Shown: piece after piece, positions 9,223-18,170 of the stretch
Layout of the letters: the number at the start of each line of letters is the position of its first letter
Numbering within the stretch: the stretch's first letter is position 1
Source of the DNA: Micromonospora sp. C31
Lineage (GTDB): Bacteria > Actinomycetota > Actinomycetes > Mycobacteriales > Micromonosporaceae
DNA length: 64,000 bases
Assembly (NCBI RefSeq): GCF_018070575.1
Contig: NZ_JAGPXN010000006.1
Location: 186,001-250,000 of the forward strand
Direction: 5' to 3'
Translations under genes and position numbers: made by a program
The notes under the pieces: model-generated
What the model was told of the DNA's origin: nothing
What the model saw: the letters and a program-made list of their open reading frames with translations, nothing else
The model's database searches: none

Positions 9223-9376
9223 CACCAGATCCACGTCAGGACTGCGTGGCGCCCGCCCCGCCCGGCCCCTTGATCGTCGACGGTTCAGCGAGTCGACACG
9301 CCGCCGCCCGAGCAGCTCAACTGCCGACGTCCAGGGCGCACCGCACAGGAGGCCGGGGCGGGCGGGGCTGGGCGGG

Positions 9377-10225
9377 TCAGGGGGTCGTCAGGGTGGCGGG
9401 GTCGAGGGTGCCGGTGGCCACCAGGGTGGCCGGGCCGGCCAGCCAGCAGGAGCCCTCCGTCACCGTGACCGAGAGGCGACCGCCCGGGACGTCCACCGCC
9501 AGCACGCCGGTGTCCCGGCCGGCGTCGCGCAGGGCCACCGCGGCCACCGCGCAGGCGCCCGTACCGCAGGAGAGCGTCTCGGCGGAGCCACGCTCGTACA
9601 CGCGCATGAGCACGTGGCCGTCGGTGTCGTCGACGGGCTCGCCGGGGGCCGTGAACTCCACGTTCACCCCGGCCGGGAAGACCGCCGGGTCGACGTCGGG
9701 GGCGCGGGTGAGGTCGAGCGCGGTCAGTTCCAGCCCGGCCGGCAGCGCGCAGACCAGGTGCGGGTTGCCCACGTCGACCGCCGTACCGGGCAGGGTCAGC
9801 CCGCCGAGGGTGGCGGTCGCGGTGTCGTACAGCCGGGGGCGGCGCATCTCGACGGCGATGGCGTCGGCCGTGACCAGCGCGCGTACGACGCCGGCCCGGG
9901 TGGCCACCGGCAGCGCCCCGTCCGCCGGCTCGGCCAGCCCCGTGGCGAGCAGGTAGCGGACGAAGACCCGGGCGCCGTTGCCGCACATCTCCGCGAACGA
10001 CCCGTCGGCGTTCCAGTAGTCCATGAACCACCCGGCCTCGCCGGACATCCCGGCGCCCTCCGGGTGCGCGGCCGCCCGGACCACCCGCAGCACGCCGTCG
10101 CCGCCGAGCCCGCGCCGCCGGTCGCAGAGGGCCGCGACCAGCCCCGGTGTCAGGTCGAGCCGATCGTCCGGATCGGGGAGGATGACGAAGTCGTTGCCGG
10201 TGCCGTGGCCCTTGGTGAACTGCAC
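9377..10225 (-). CDS. dapF: Diaminopimelate epimerase
   Basis: Interconverts LL- and meso-diaminopimelate for lysine and peptidoglycan synthesis. 282 aa from the GTG at 10225, which opens the conserved FTKGHGTGNDFV. The two catalytic cysteines are present: MCGNGAR (Cys81) and the later SCGTGACA. An extra loop (AAAHPEGAGMSGEAGWFMDYWN) before the first Cys is longer than in E. coli DapF. The upstream ATG at 10243 would overlap the end of miaA. The GTG, 7 nt after the miaA stop with a gatgggggc element, was preferred. Same strand as miaA, probably co-transcribed. Confidence 0.95.
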   Translation of the reverse strand: MQFTKGHGTGNDFVILPDPDDRLDLTPGLVAALCDRRRGLGGDGVLRVVRAAAHPEGAGMSGEAGWFMDYWNADGSFAEMCGNGARVFVRYLLATGLAEPADGALPVATRAGVVRALVTADAIAVEMRRPRLYDTATATLGGLTLPGTAVDVGNPHLVCALPAGLELTALDLTRAPDVDPAVFPAGVNVEFTAPGEPVDDTDGHVLMRVYERGSAETLSCGTGACAVAAVALRDAGRDTGVLAVDVPGGRLSVTVTEGSCWLAGPATLVATGTLDPATLTTP

Positions 10226-10232
10226 GCCCCCA

Positions 10233-11159
10233 TCATCTCGCAACGGCCGGCAGCAGGCGCAGGGCGGCCGGGACCAGGTCCGCCGCGGCGGAGTCCAGCC
10301 AGTGGATCCGCGGGTCGCGGCGGAACCAGGACCGCTGCCGCCGGACGAAGCGCCGGGTGGCCCGGACGGTCTCGTCGTGTGCCTCGGCCTCCGTCAGCTC
10401 CCCGGCGAGGAAGCGCAGTACCTGCTGGTAGCCGAGCGCGCGGCTGGCCGTACGCCCCTCGGGCAGGCCCCGCCCGACGAGCTCCCGGGTCTCGGCGACC
10501 AGCCCGTCGGCCCACATCCGGTCCACCCGCAGGGCGATCCGCTCGTCGAGCAGCGCGGTGTCCAGGTCGACCCCGAGCTGCACCGACGGGTAGTACGGGG
10601 TCGGTTCGGGCAGCGCGGCGGCGAACGGCGCCCCGGTCAGCTCGATGACCTCCAGGGCCCGCACGATCCGCCGCCCGTTGCCGGGCAGGATCCCCGTCGC
10701 GGCGGCCGGGTCGGCCTCGCGCAGCCGGGCGTGCAGGGGGGCGGGGCCGGCCTCGGCGAGTTCGCGTTCCAGCCGCTCGCGCACCGCCGGGTCGGTGCCG
10801 GGGAACTCGAAGCGCTCCAGCACCGCCCGCACGTAGAGGCCGGAGCCGCCGACCAGCAGCGGAACCCGGCCCCGGGTCAGGATGTCGTCGACCGCCGCGC
10901 GGGCCAGCCGCTGGTACGCCGCGACGCTCGCCGGCTCGGTGACGTCCCAGATGTCCAGCAGGTGGTGCGGCACCCCGTCGCGCTCGGCCGGGGTGAGCTT
11001 GGCGGTGCCGACGTCCATGCCCTGGTAGAGCTGCATCGAGTCGGCGTTGACCACCTCGCCGTCGAGGGCGTGCGCGAGGGCGATGCTCAGCGCCGACTTG
11101 CCGGCCGCCGTCGGTCCGACCACGGCGACCACCGTCCCGACCGGCGGGCGGGCGGTCAC
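10233..11159 (-). CDS. miaA: tRNA dimethylallyltransferase
   Basis: Transfers a dimethylallyl group to N6 of adenosine 37 in tRNAs reading UNN codons, the substrate step before MiaB, whose gene is 2.4 kb away. Residues around 12-20 form the P-loop (VGPTAAGKSAL). ADSMQLYQGMDVGTAK and PHHLLDIWD are classic MiaA motifs, and LLVGGSGLYVRAVLE follows. About 308 aa, a normal length. Start choice: GTG at 11159 overlaps the TGA of the upstream gene (GTGA). An in-frame GTG at 11171 is the alternative. Confidence 0.95.
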   Translation of the reverse strand: MTARPPVGTVVAVVGPTAAGKSALSIALAHALDGEVVNADSMQLYQGMDVGTAKLTPAERDGVPHHLLDIWDVTEPASVAAYQRLARAAVDDILTRGRVPLLVGGSGLYVRAVLERFEFPGTDPAVRERLERELAEAGPAPLHARLREADPAAATGILPGNGRRIVRALEVIELTGAPFAAALPEPTPYYPSVQLGVDLDTALLDERIALRVDRMWADGLVAETRELVGRGLPEGRTASRALGYQQVLRFLAGELTEAEAHDETVRATRRFVRRQRSWFRRDPRIHWLDSAAADLVPAALRLLPAVAR

Positions 11160-11875
11160 GCGGGCGCCCACGAGGCGACGAAGTAGGCGACGCCGTAGGG
11201 CGCCGAGTGGTGGCGCAGCTCGCCGCGCCAGTCACCGCCCGCCGCACGAACCGCGCCGGCCAGCACCTGCCAGGGCGCGCGGCCGGCGACCCGCAGCTCC
11301 GCCGACCGGACGGGGTCCAGGTCGAGCAGGGCCCCGGTGTCCGCGTCGGCCAGGGCCCGGGCGACCCCGTCGTCGTACGCCTCGGCGCGCGGGTCGTCGT
11401 AGCCGGGCGACTTCGGTCCCCGGCAGGCCGACCCGTCCCCCGTCACCAGCAGGGCGGTACGCGGCTCCGGCGCCGCGCCGAGCGCCGCCCCCAGCTCGGC
11501 GCACTCCGCCGGGGAGGCGTCGGCCGCGACGGAACGGGCCAGCCGGGGCAGTTCGGTGCGGGAGCGCCCGAGCAGCCACGCGCCGACGGTCAGGCTCAGC
11601 GGCAGCCGCTCGCCGCCGGCGCAGTTCACCTTCCACAGCCGCACCTGCCGGTCGAGGCCGTACTGCCGCAGCGAGCCGTGGTCGGCCGCGTTGAAGAGAG
11701 TCGTCTCCGGCCCGCCGCCGACCAGGACGACCACCTCGGGCCTGGCGGCGAGCAGCCCGGCGACGGCGGCGTCGCAGGCGGCGCGGAGCGCGTCCAGCTC
11801 GGGCGCGGCGGCACCCGCCAGCTCGGGGACGATCAGCGGCGGATGGGGGCAGACGGCGGCGGCGACCAGGGGCAC
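11156..11875 (-). CDS. Class III extradiol dioxygenase-like (LigB/MEMO fold) protein
   Basis: 239-aa protein with the LigB-like fold. The N-terminus VAAAVCPHPPLIVPELAG carries the conserved His-Pro-His-like metal segment, and ELDALRAACDAAVAGLL is followed by a strand-turn VVVLVGGGPETT. LLVTGDGSACRGPKSPGYDDPRAEAYDD resembles the actinobacterial orphan family found beside miaA and dapF. The substrate is unknown and catalytic activity is unproven. GTG at 11875 was chosen because the conserved region begins there; the frame extends to 11917. It overlaps miaA by 4 nt, suggesting an operon with miaA and dapF. Confidence 0.8.
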   Translation of the reverse strand: MPLVAAAVCPHPPLIVPELAGAAAPELDALRAACDAAVAGLLAARPEVVVLVGGGPETTLFNAADHGSLRQYGLDRQVRLWKVNCAGGERLPLSLTVGAWLLGRSRTELPRLARSVAADASPAECAELGAALGAAPEPRTALLVTGDGSACRGPKSPGYDDPRAEAYDDGVARALADADTGALLDLDPVRSAELRVAGRAPWQVLAGAVRAAGGDWRGELRHHSAPYGVAYFVASWAPA

Positions 11876-12140
11876 CAGGCAACGGTATCGGCACGACGGC
11901 GCCCGGTTGCCCGGCACCCGCCCCGGGAACGCCCGGCACGTCGGATAAGCCGCACGGCGGATTGCGACACTCCCCCCAGGGAGCCCCTGCGAGGGCGCTA
12001 GGACACCGTATGGTCACGGTCGGCGATAGGCGCTCGACGGGAACGGGGTCGCACCTGTGACAATGCCGGGGGAAACTTTGCTGCGCCGTGGCGGCGATCG
12101 CGGGACTCCTCCCCGACGCCGGGAGAACGAGGATGGGCAC

Positions 12141-13349
12141 ATGAGCGACTGGACTGCCTTCGGACGGGTGGACGCGGACGGCACCGTGTACGTCAAGACC
12201 GCCGACGGCGAGCGGGTGGTCGGATCCTGGCAGGCGGGAGCGCCCGAGGAGGGGCTGGCCCACTTCGCCCGCCGCTTCGACGACCTGGTGACCGAGGTCA
12301 ACCTGACGGAGGCCCGGCTCAACTCGGGTGCCGCCGACGCCGGCCATTCACTGACCACCGTCCGGCGGATCCGCGCGTCGCTGGCCGAGGCGCACGTCGT
12401 CGGCGACATCGACGCGCTGGCCGCCCGGCTGGACCGGCTCGCCACGGTCGCCGAGGAGAAGGCCGGCGAGGCCAAGGCCGCCCGGGAGGCCGCCCGCGGC
12501 GAGGCGCTCGCCCGCAAGCAGGCCCTGGTGGAGGAGGCGGAGAAGCTCGCCGCCGAGTCGACCGGCTGGAAGACCGCCGGGGACCGGCTCAAGGAGATCC
12601 TCGACGAGTGGAAGACCATCCGCGGGGTCGACAAGAAGACCGACGGCGAGCTGTGGAAGCGCTTCGCCGCCGCGCGCGACGGCTTCACCCGCCGTCGGGG
12701 GGCCCACTTCGCCTCCCTCGACGCGCAGCGCAAGCAGGCGCAGACGGTCAAGGAGGAGCTGGTCGCCGAGGCCGAGAAGCTCAAGGACTCCACCGAGTGG
12801 GCGGCCACCGCCAACCAGCTCAAGGAACTGATGAACCAGTGGAAGGCCGCTCCCCGGGCCTCCAAGGAGGCGGAGCAGAAGCTCTGGGAACGGTTCCGGG
12901 GCGCGCAGGACGAGTTCTTCACCCGGCGCAGTGAGGTCTTCTCCGCCCGCGACAACGAGCAGCGGGGCAACCTGGAGCGCAAGCAGGCGCTGCTCGCCGA
13001 GGCCGAGGCGCTGGACGTCGACGGCGACCCGAAGGGCGCGCAGGCCAAGCTGCGGGAGATCCAGGCCCAGTGGCACGAGGCCGGCCGGGTCCCCCGCGAG
13101 GCGGCGGCCGGGCTGGAGCGCCGGCTGCGTACGGTCGACGAGAAGGTCCGCGAGGTGATGGACTCCGCGTGGCGGCGCACCACCAAGGAGGACAACCCCC
13201 TGCTCGCCCAGATGCGGGCGCAGGTCGCCGAGGCCGAGGAACGGCTGGCCCGGGCCCAGGCGGCCGGGGACGCCCGGCGGGTCAAGGAGGCCGAGCAGGC
13301 GCTGGCGTCGAAGCGGCAGTTCCTCCAGCTCGCCGAGCAGGCCGGCTGA
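12141..13349 (+). CDS. DUF349 repeat coiled-coil protein
   Basis: 402-aa, highly charged, mostly helical cytoplasmic protein of unknown function. Three DUF349 units can be seen at about residues 140-215, 215-285 and 300-350. They share the pattern EAEKL...W..A...LK.L...WK..PR.....E..LW.RF..A.D.F..R. The N-terminus (MSDWTAFGRVDADGTVYVKTADGERVVGSW) is a small beta-rich segment typical of the actinobacterial members. ATG at 12141 follows a gaacgagg element 9 nt upstream. Monocistronic; convergent with miaB and separated from it by two strong hairpins. Confidence 0.85.
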   Translation: MSDWTAFGRVDADGTVYVKTADGERVVGSWQAGAPEEGLAHFARRFDDLVTEVNLTEARLNSGAADAGHSLTTVRRIRASLAEAHVVGDIDALAARLDRLATVAEEKAGEAKAAREAARGEALARKQALVEEAEKLAAESTGWKTAGDRLKEILDEWKTIRGVDKKTDGELWKRFAAARDGFTRRRGAHFASLDAQRKQAQTVKEELVAEAEKLKDSTEWAATANQLKELMNQWKAAPRASKEAEQKLWERFRGAQDEFFTRRSEVFSARDNEQRGNLERKQALLAEAEALDVDGDPKGAQAKLREIQAQWHEAGRVPREAAAGLERRLRTVDEKVREVMDSAWRRTTKEDNPLLAQMRAQVAEAEERLARAQAAGDARRVKEAEQALASKRQFLQLAEQAG

Positions 13350-13419
13350 GCCGGCCGCCCAGGCTGGCGATCGCCGGCATCGCGCCGGAGCGCCCGGCGG
13401 GCGCGCACCGAGTTGCCAC

Positions 13420-13452
13420 GGAAGCCCCGGTCCACCGCGGACCGGGGCTTCC
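13420..13452 (+). terminator. Strong hairpin terminator after the DUF349 gene
   Basis: GGAAGCCCCGGTCC (13420-13433) and GGACCGGGGCTTCC (13439-13452) form a perfect 14-bp stem with a 5-nt loop, 70 nt past the stop codon. No U-run follows, as is typical of actinobacterial hairpin terminators. Confidence 0.65.
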
Positions 13453-13525
13453 GCCCGTCCGGAGCAGCGTGAAGTCCATCGTGACCGCCGGCGCGGGCAG
13501 GATCTCCGTCTGACGCTCCCGGCAC

Positions 13526-13561
13526 ACCGGGCGGGGCCTGCGCGCGCAGGCCCCGCCCGGT
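13526..13561 (-). terminator. Hairpin terminator after miaB (convergent)
   Basis: A near-continuous palindrome (17+2+17 nt) is centred at 13543/13544 with arms ACCGGGCGGGGCCTGCG and CGCAGGCCCCGCCCGGT. It ends 6 nt past the miaB stop and probably insulates miaB from the converging DUF349 gene. Confidence 0.65.
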
Positions 13562-13567
13562 CGCGTC

Positions 13568-15079
13568 TCAGTGCGCGGCGCAGCCGGTCGTCGGCGCGGG
13601 CGCCGCGGCCGGCGCACCGATCGTGGGCAGCCCGAGCAGCACTCCCGGCGTACGCGGGGCGCGCCCCGCCTCGGCCGCGTCGCCCGCGCGGGTACGCCGG
13701 TGCGACAGCGGCTCACCGTCGGCGTTGAGGTGGTGCGGGGCGGCGTAGGTGACGGTGGTCTGCACGACGTCGCCGGGACGGATCCCCGCGTCGCCGTGTC
13801 GACCGTTCGCGCCGGTGGCGAAGTGCACCAGGCGGCCGTCGCGGGCCCGGCCGGACATCCGGCCGGTGCGCTCGTCCTTGCGCCCCTCGCCGACGGCGAC
13901 CAGCACTTCGACGGTCTCCCCCACGAGCTTCTTGTTCTCCGCCCAGGTGATCTCCTCCACGCAGGCGATCAACCGCTCGTAGCGTTCCTGCACGACCTGC
14001 TTGGGCAGTTGGCCGTCCATCGTGGCGGCCGGCGTGCCGGGGCGCTTCGAGTACTGGAAGGTGAACGCGGAGGAGAAGCGGGCCTCGCGGACCACGTCGA
14101 GGGTGCGCTCGAAGTCGGCGTCGGTCTCGCCGGGGAACCCGACGATGATGTCGGTGGTGATCGCCGCGTCCGGCATCGCCGCCCGGACCTTTTCGATGAT
14201 GCCCAGGTAGCGATCGGCCCGGTAGGAGCGGCGCATGGCCCGCAGCACGTCGTCGGAGCCGGACTGGAGCGGCATGTGCAACGAGTGGCAGACGTTGGGC
14301 GTCTCGGCCATCGCGGCGATCACGTCGTCGGTGAAGTCCTTCGGGTGCGGGCTGGTGAACCGGACCCGCTCCAGCCCGTCGATGTCGCCGCAGGCGCGCA
14401 GCAGCTTGCCGAAGGCGAGCCGGTCGCCGAACTCCACGCCGTAGGAGTTGACGTTCTGCCCGAGCAGGGTCACCTCCAGCACGCCCTCGTCGACCAGGGC
14501 GCGGACCTCGGAGAGGATGTCGCCGGGGCGGCGGTCCTTCTCCTTGCCGCGCAGGGAGGGCACGATGCAGAACGTGCAGGTGTTGTTGCAGCCGACGGAG
14601 ATCGACACCCAACCGGCGTACGTGGACTCACGCCGGGTGGGCAGCGTCGAGGGGAAGACCTCGAGGGACTCGAGGATCTCCACCTCGGCCGCCGCGTTGT
14701 GCCGGGCCCGCTCCAGCAGCACCGGCAGCGACCCGATGTTGTGCGTGCCGAACACCACGTCGACCCAGGGCGCCTTACGGACGATCTCGCCCCGGTCCTT
14801 CTGGGCCAGGCAGCCGCCCACCGCGATCTGCATCTCCGGGTGCCGGGCCTTCACGGGGCGCAGGTGACCGAGGTTGCCGTAGAGCCGGTTGTCGGCGTTC
14901 TCCCGGACGGCGCAGGTGTTGAACACCACCACGTCCGGATTGTCGGCGGCCTCGGCGGCGCGCACGTAGCCCGCGCCCTCCAGCAGGCCGGAAATGCGCT
15001 CGGAGTCGTGCACGTTCATCTGGCAGCCGTAGGTGCGCACCTGATAGGTGCGCGGGCTGCTCGCCGCTGCGGTAGTCAT
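13568..15079 (-). CDS. miaB: tRNA-2-methylthio-N6-dimethylallyladenosine synthase
   Basis: 503-aa radical-SAM methylthiotransferase acting after MiaA on A37 of tRNA. The N-terminal UPF0004 domain has [14 protein letters not shown] (first cluster Cys), [12 protein letters not shown] and GGCLAQKD. The radical-SAM CxxxCxxC motif is [19 protein letters not shown]-like region follows near residues 380-450 ([35 protein letters not shown]). ATG at 15079 opens [14 protein letters not shown]; the longer open frame upstream is not conserved. Divergent from the DUF2277 gene 51 nt away. Confidence 0.96.
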   Translation of the reverse strand: MTTAAASSPRTYQVRTYGCQMNVHDSERISGLLEGAGYVRAAEAADNPDVVVFNTCAVRENADNRLYGNLGHLRPVKARHPEMQIAVGGCLAQKDRGEIVRKAPWVDVVFGTHNIGSLPVLLERARHNAAAEVEILESLEVFPSTLPTRRESTYAGWVSISVGCNNTCTFCIVPSLRGKEKDRRPGDILSEVRALVDEGVLEVTLLGQNVNSYGVEFGDRLAFGKLLRACGDIDGLERVRFTSPHPKDFTDDVIAAMAETPNVCHSLHMPLQSGSDDVLRAMRRSYRADRYLGIIEKVRAAMPDAAITTDIIVGFPGETDADFERTLDVVREARFSSAFTFQYSKRPGTPAATMDGQLPKQVVQERYERLIACVEEITWAENKKLVGETVEVLVAVGEGRKDERTGRMSGRARDGRLVHFATGANGRHGDAGIRPGDVVQTTVTYAAPHHLNADGEPLSHRRTRAGDAAEAGRAPRTPGVLLGLPTIGAPAAAPAPTTGCAAH

Positions 15080-15130
15080 GACCCGGACAGCGTATCCGGG
15101 CCCACCGACCGGAACTAACGAGGAGGAGCC

Positions 15131-15361
15131 GTGTGCCGGAGCATCAAGACCCTTCGTGAGCCGTACGTCGCCGAGGTGACCCCGGGCGACGTCGACGCGG
15201 CGGCGTTGCAGTACGTCCGCAAGATCTCGGGTTTCCGCAAGCCCGCCGCCCACAACGCCGCGGCCTTCGACGCGGCGGTCGCCGCCGTCGCCGCGGCCAC
15301 CGCGACCCTGCTCGCCGAGCTGGAGGTACGCGGCGGCCGCTCCACTAGCCCGGCGAGCTGA
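15131..15361 (+). CDS. DUF2277 family small protein
   Basis: 76-aa protein of unknown function recognised by its N-terminus [20 protein letters not shown] and the [24 protein letters not shown] core of the DUF2277 family. The helical C-terminus is Ala-rich. GTG at 15131 has a near-perfect aggagga 4 nt upstream. Alone on this strand between divergent miaB and a convergent unknown gene. Confidence 0.85.
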   Translation: MCRSIKTLREPYVAEVTPGDVDAAALQYVRKISGFRKPAAHNAAAFDAAVAAVAAATATLLAELEVRGGRSTSPAS

Positions 15362-15369
15362 TCCCGCCG

Positions 15370-15407
15370 CCGGGCCGGGACGGGGGGGCTCGCCCCCGCC
15401 GGCCCGG
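15370..15407. terminator. Hairpin between the convergent DUF2277 and Cys-rich genes
   Basis: CCGGGCCGG-ga-CGGGGG pairs with CCCCCG-CCGGCCCGG, a 15-bp stem interrupted by a 2-nt bulge, starting 9 nt after the DUF2277 stop. It could act in both directions. Confidence 0.4.
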
Positions 15408-15485
15408 CTCCCGGGCTGCCTCCGCCGCGCCGGCTACCGGGCTCCCTCCGCCGTACCGGCACGGGGGCGGCAGCGGGTGCGCGGG

Positions 15486-15965
15486 TCAGGCGGCGGCGAG
15501 CGCCGGGAGCACCGAATCCGGCGCCCAGCGCGAGCGGTGGCACTGCGACCAGCCGCGACAGCGGGTGTCCGCCTCGGTGCACAGACGCTGGTTGGTGAGC
15601 AGCTCACCGTCGTCGGTCTCCCGGACGTCGAAGTGCACCGGCCGGATCGTGCCGTCGGGCGCGACGAGCAGGTGCCGCCCGGCGTCGAGCGTGTCGTCGC
15701 GCAGCAGGCAGTTGCGGTCCAGCAGCCGCGCCAGCGTGGCGACGCTGCCGTGCTCGGAGAGCCGCTCGGGCACCCCGTAGCAGTCCACGATCGTGGCGTA
15801 CTCCCCCGGCGCCTGCCAGACGTCGCAGATCACCGCGTACGTCGGCAGGCGGGCGGGGTCCGCCGCCGCCAGGGGCATCACCACCCGGCCGAGCGCCTCG
15901 GCCAGTGCCGGGTAGACCTCCACCGGCCGTACCTGGTCGATTCTCCAGTTCCACAGCTCGGTCAT
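15486..15965 (-). CDS. Unknown protein with Cys-rich C-terminus
   Basis: 159 aa, not recognised. The N-terminus MTELWNWRIDQVRPVEVYPALAEALGRVV is followed by a compact alpha/beta body (TYAVICDVWQAPGEYATIVDCYGV). The C-terminal segment holds Cys129, Cys136, Cys142 and His143 (LCTEADTRCRGWSQCHRS), a plausible metal site. Three more cysteines lie at 47, 62 and 86. No signal peptide or membrane segment. ATG at 15965 follows a gaggcggc element. It precedes no obvious partner on its strand; selD lies just upstream, also on the minus strand, separated by 211 nt. Confidence 0.7.
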   Translation of the reverse strand: MTELWNWRIDQVRPVEVYPALAEALGRVVMPLAAADPARLPTYAVICDVWQAPGEYATIVDCYGVPERLSEHGSVATLARLLDRNCLLRDDTLDAGRHLLVAPDGTIRPVHFDVRETDDGELLTNQRLCTEADTRCRGWSQCHRSRWAPDSVLPALAAA

Positions 15966-16176
15966 GCCGCCTCCTCGCTGTGCTCGTCCCACCGGCCTCC
16001 GGATCGGGCCTTACTGACGATGGTGGGGGGCAAATGACTTCAGCCAGGGGCAAGTTACCGGTCTGTGACCATTCCGGGCAAAATTTCCCCGAGCGCCATT
16101 GCTCCAAGTAGCGGAAAGGTGACAGTTTATCGGGTACGGTGGCCCGATCCGGACGCCACACGCCGGGAGGCTGCCC
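15966..16176. other. Intergenic region, AT-rich for this genome
   Basis: The stretch around 16020-16140 has local A/T runs (caaaatttcc, gtgacagtttatcggg) that stand out in this GC-rich DNA. It probably holds the promoter of the Cys-rich gene. No hexamer pair with good spacing, riboswitch or tRNA fold could be supported. Confidence 0.4.
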
Positions 16177-17166
16177 TCAGCGCACGATCACGCGGTGCTC
16201 GCCGGGCGGCAGCAGCTCGCCGACCACGGGGGCACCCGGCAACTCGCCGGCGACCAGCAGGCCACCCGAGGTCTGCGCGTCGGCCAGCAGCAGCCGTTCG
16301 TCCTCGGCCAGCCGGCCGAAGTCGGTCCACGGGGTGACCCACTCCAGGTTGCGCCGGCTGCCGCCGCTGACGTGCCCGTCGCGGACGGCCTCCCGGGCAC
16401 CGGCCAGGTAGGGCACCCGGGCCGCGTCGATCGCCACCGTCAGCCGGCTCGCCCGCGCCAGCTTGGACGCGTGCCCGAGCAGGCCGAAGCCGGTCACGTC
16501 GGTGCCGCAGCGGATGCCGGCCGCCACGGCGGCCCGCGCCGCGTCCCGGTTCAGGGTCGTCATCGCGGCGACCGCCTCGGGGAAGCGCTCGCCGGTGGCC
16601 TTGTGCCGGGTGTTGAGTACCCCCACGCCGAGCGGCTTGGTCAGCGACAGCGGCAGGCCGGCCCGGCCCGCGTCCAGGGTGATCAGTTCCTCGGGCCGGA
16701 CCACCCCGGTGACGGCCAGCCCGTACTTGGGGCCCTCGTCGTCGACGCTGTGCCCGCCGGCGAGGTGGCAGCCGGCGTCGCGGGCCACGTCCTGCCCGCC
16801 GCGCAGCACCTCCCGGGCCAGCTCCAGCGGCAGCACGTCGCGCGGCCAGCAGAGCAGGTTCAGGGCCACCAGGGGGGTGCCGCCCATGGCGTACACGTCG
16901 GAGAGGGCGTTGGTCGCGGCGATGCGCCCCCAGTCGTACGCGTCGTCGACGACGGGGGTGAAGAAGTCGGCGGTGGTGACCAGGCCGGTGCGCTCGTCGA
17001 GCCGGACCACCGCGGCGTCGTCGCCGTGGTCGAGCCCGACGAGCAGCTCGGCGGTGCCGGTGGCCGGGCCGAGCCCGGCCACCATGGCCTCCAGCTCCCC
17101 GGGAGGAATCTTGCACGCGCAGCCGCCACCCCGGGCGTACCGGGTCAGCCGTACCGGTTCCGTCAT
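16177..17166 (-). CDS. selD: Selenide, water dikinase
   Basis: 329-aa enzyme making selenophosphate from selenide and ATP. The N-terminal GGGCACKIPP motif supplies Cys16, Cys18 and Lys19, corresponding to catalytic Cys17 and Lys20 of E. coli SelD. LDHGDDAAVVRLDERTGLVTTADFFTPVVDDAYDWGRIAATNALSD has the ATP/Mg-binding Asp set. SDVYAMGGTPLVALNLL and CHLAGGHSVDDEGPKYGLAVTG are further family motifs. ATG at 17166 was preferred over the upstream GTG frame. No selA, selB, selenouridine synthase or Sec-tRNA gene is within the window, so the use of selenophosphate cannot be told here. Confidence 0.95.
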   Translation of the reverse strand: MTEPVRLTRYARGGGCACKIPPGELEAMVAGLGPATGTAELLVGLDHGDDAAVVRLDERTGLVTTADFFTPVVDDAYDWGRIAATNALSDVYAMGGTPLVALNLLCWPRDVLPLELAREVLRGGQDVARDAGCHLAGGHSVDDEGPKYGLAVTGVVRPEELITLDAGRAGLPLSLTKPLGVGVLNTRHKATGERFPEAVAAMTTLNRDAARAAVAAGIRCGTDVTGFGLLGHASKLARASRLTVAIDAARVPYLAGAREAVRDGHVSGGSRRNLEWVTPWTDFGRLAEDERLLLADAQTSGGLLVAGELPGAPVVGELLPPGEHRVIVR

Positions 17167-17282
17167 CCCCACATGATCTCCGGGCCGCCTCGCCGCCGCC
17201 ACGGAGACAGCGCTCGGACGCGGTCGGAACCGGACTCTTGACCCCGATCCGAACTGGTGTTATCGCTCCGTGACCAACCAGG

Positions 17283-17321
17283 TTGCGTACCGCCACATCC
17301 CCCCGCCTACAGTTGCGCAAC
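17283..17321 (+). promoter_or_regulatory. Candidate promoter/operator of the glutamate transporter operon
   Basis: TTGCGT (17283-17288) and TACAGT (17308-17313) are spaced 19 bp apart. The latter overlaps a perfect 10-bp palindrome, GTTGCGCAAC (17312-17321), which repeats the gttgcg of the -35 region. A palindrome at the -10/start region suggests repression. The regulator is unknown. Confidence 0.4.
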
Positions 17322-17365
17322 CGGGGGTCACCCGACCCCGCGCGACGACAGGGACGGTGAACGAC

Positions 17366-18112
17366 GTGACGACGGGCGAACCGCTCATCGTGCTGGACTC
17401 GGTCAACAAGTGGTTCGGGCCGCTGCACGTGCTGGACGACGTCTCACTGTCGGTCGGGCGCGGCGAGGTGGTCGTCGTGATCGGCCCGTCGGGCTCCGGC
17501 AAGTCGACGCTCTGCCGCGCCATCAACCGCCTCGAACCGATCAGCTCCGGCACGATCACCTTCGACGGGCAGCCGCTGCCGGCCGAGGGCAAGGCGCTGG
17601 CGAAGCTGCGCAGCGAGGTCGGCATGGTGTTCCAGTCGTTCAACCTGTTCGCGCACAAGACGATCCTCGAGAACGTCACGCTCGGGCCGGTCAAGGTCCG
17701 CAAGGAGAAGCCGGCGGCGGCGCGCGAGCGCGGCCTGGCCCTGCTCGACCGGGTGGGCATCGCCAACCAGGCCGACAAGTTCCCGGCCCAGCTCTCCGGC
17801 GGCCAGCAGCAGCGGGTGGCGATCGCCCGGGCGCTGGCCATGCAGCCCAAGGCGATGCTCTTCGACGAGCCGACCAGCGCGCTGGACCCGGAGATGGTCG
17901 GCGAGGTGCTGGACGTGATGACCTCGCTGGCCAGCGAGGGCATGACCATGGTCGTGGTGACCCACGAGATGGGCTTCGCCCGGCACGCGGCGAACCGCGT
18001 CATCTTCATGGCCGACGGCCAGCTGGTCGAGGACGCACCGCCGGCCGAGTTCTTCGCCAACCCGCGCAGCGAGCGGGCCCGGGACTTCCTCTCCAAGATC
18101 CTCACGCACTAG
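17366..18112 (+). CDS. gluA: Glutamate-type amino acid ABC transporter, ATPase
   Basis: About 248-aa ATPase powering uptake of a polar amino acid, by family probably glutamate. Walker A is [10 protein letters not shown], the Q-loop is [12 protein letters not shown], the signature is [15 protein letters not shown], Walker B is [14 protein letters not shown], and the H-loop is [10 protein letters not shown]. First gene of gluABCD. Start uncertain among GTGs at 17357 and 17366 and an upstream frame opening at 17270; 17366 puts the agggac element at a workable distance. Confidence 0.93.
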   Translation: MTTGEPLIVLDSVNKWFGPLHVLDDVSLSVGRGEVVVVIGPSGSGKSTLCRAINRLEPISSGTITFDGQPLPAEGKALAKLRSEVGMVFQSFNLFAHKTILENVTLGPVKVRKEKPAAARERGLALLDRVGIANQADKFPAQLSGGQQQRVAIARALAMQPKAMLFDEPTSALDPEMVGEVLDVMTSLASEGMTMVVVTHEMGFARHAANRVIFMADGQLVEDAPPAEFFANPRSERARDFLSKILTH

Positions 18113-18170
18113 GCGTCCGTACCTGGAGCGCGCCGTCCCCCGGCGGGTTCCGTCGAAGAAGGAGATCAAC

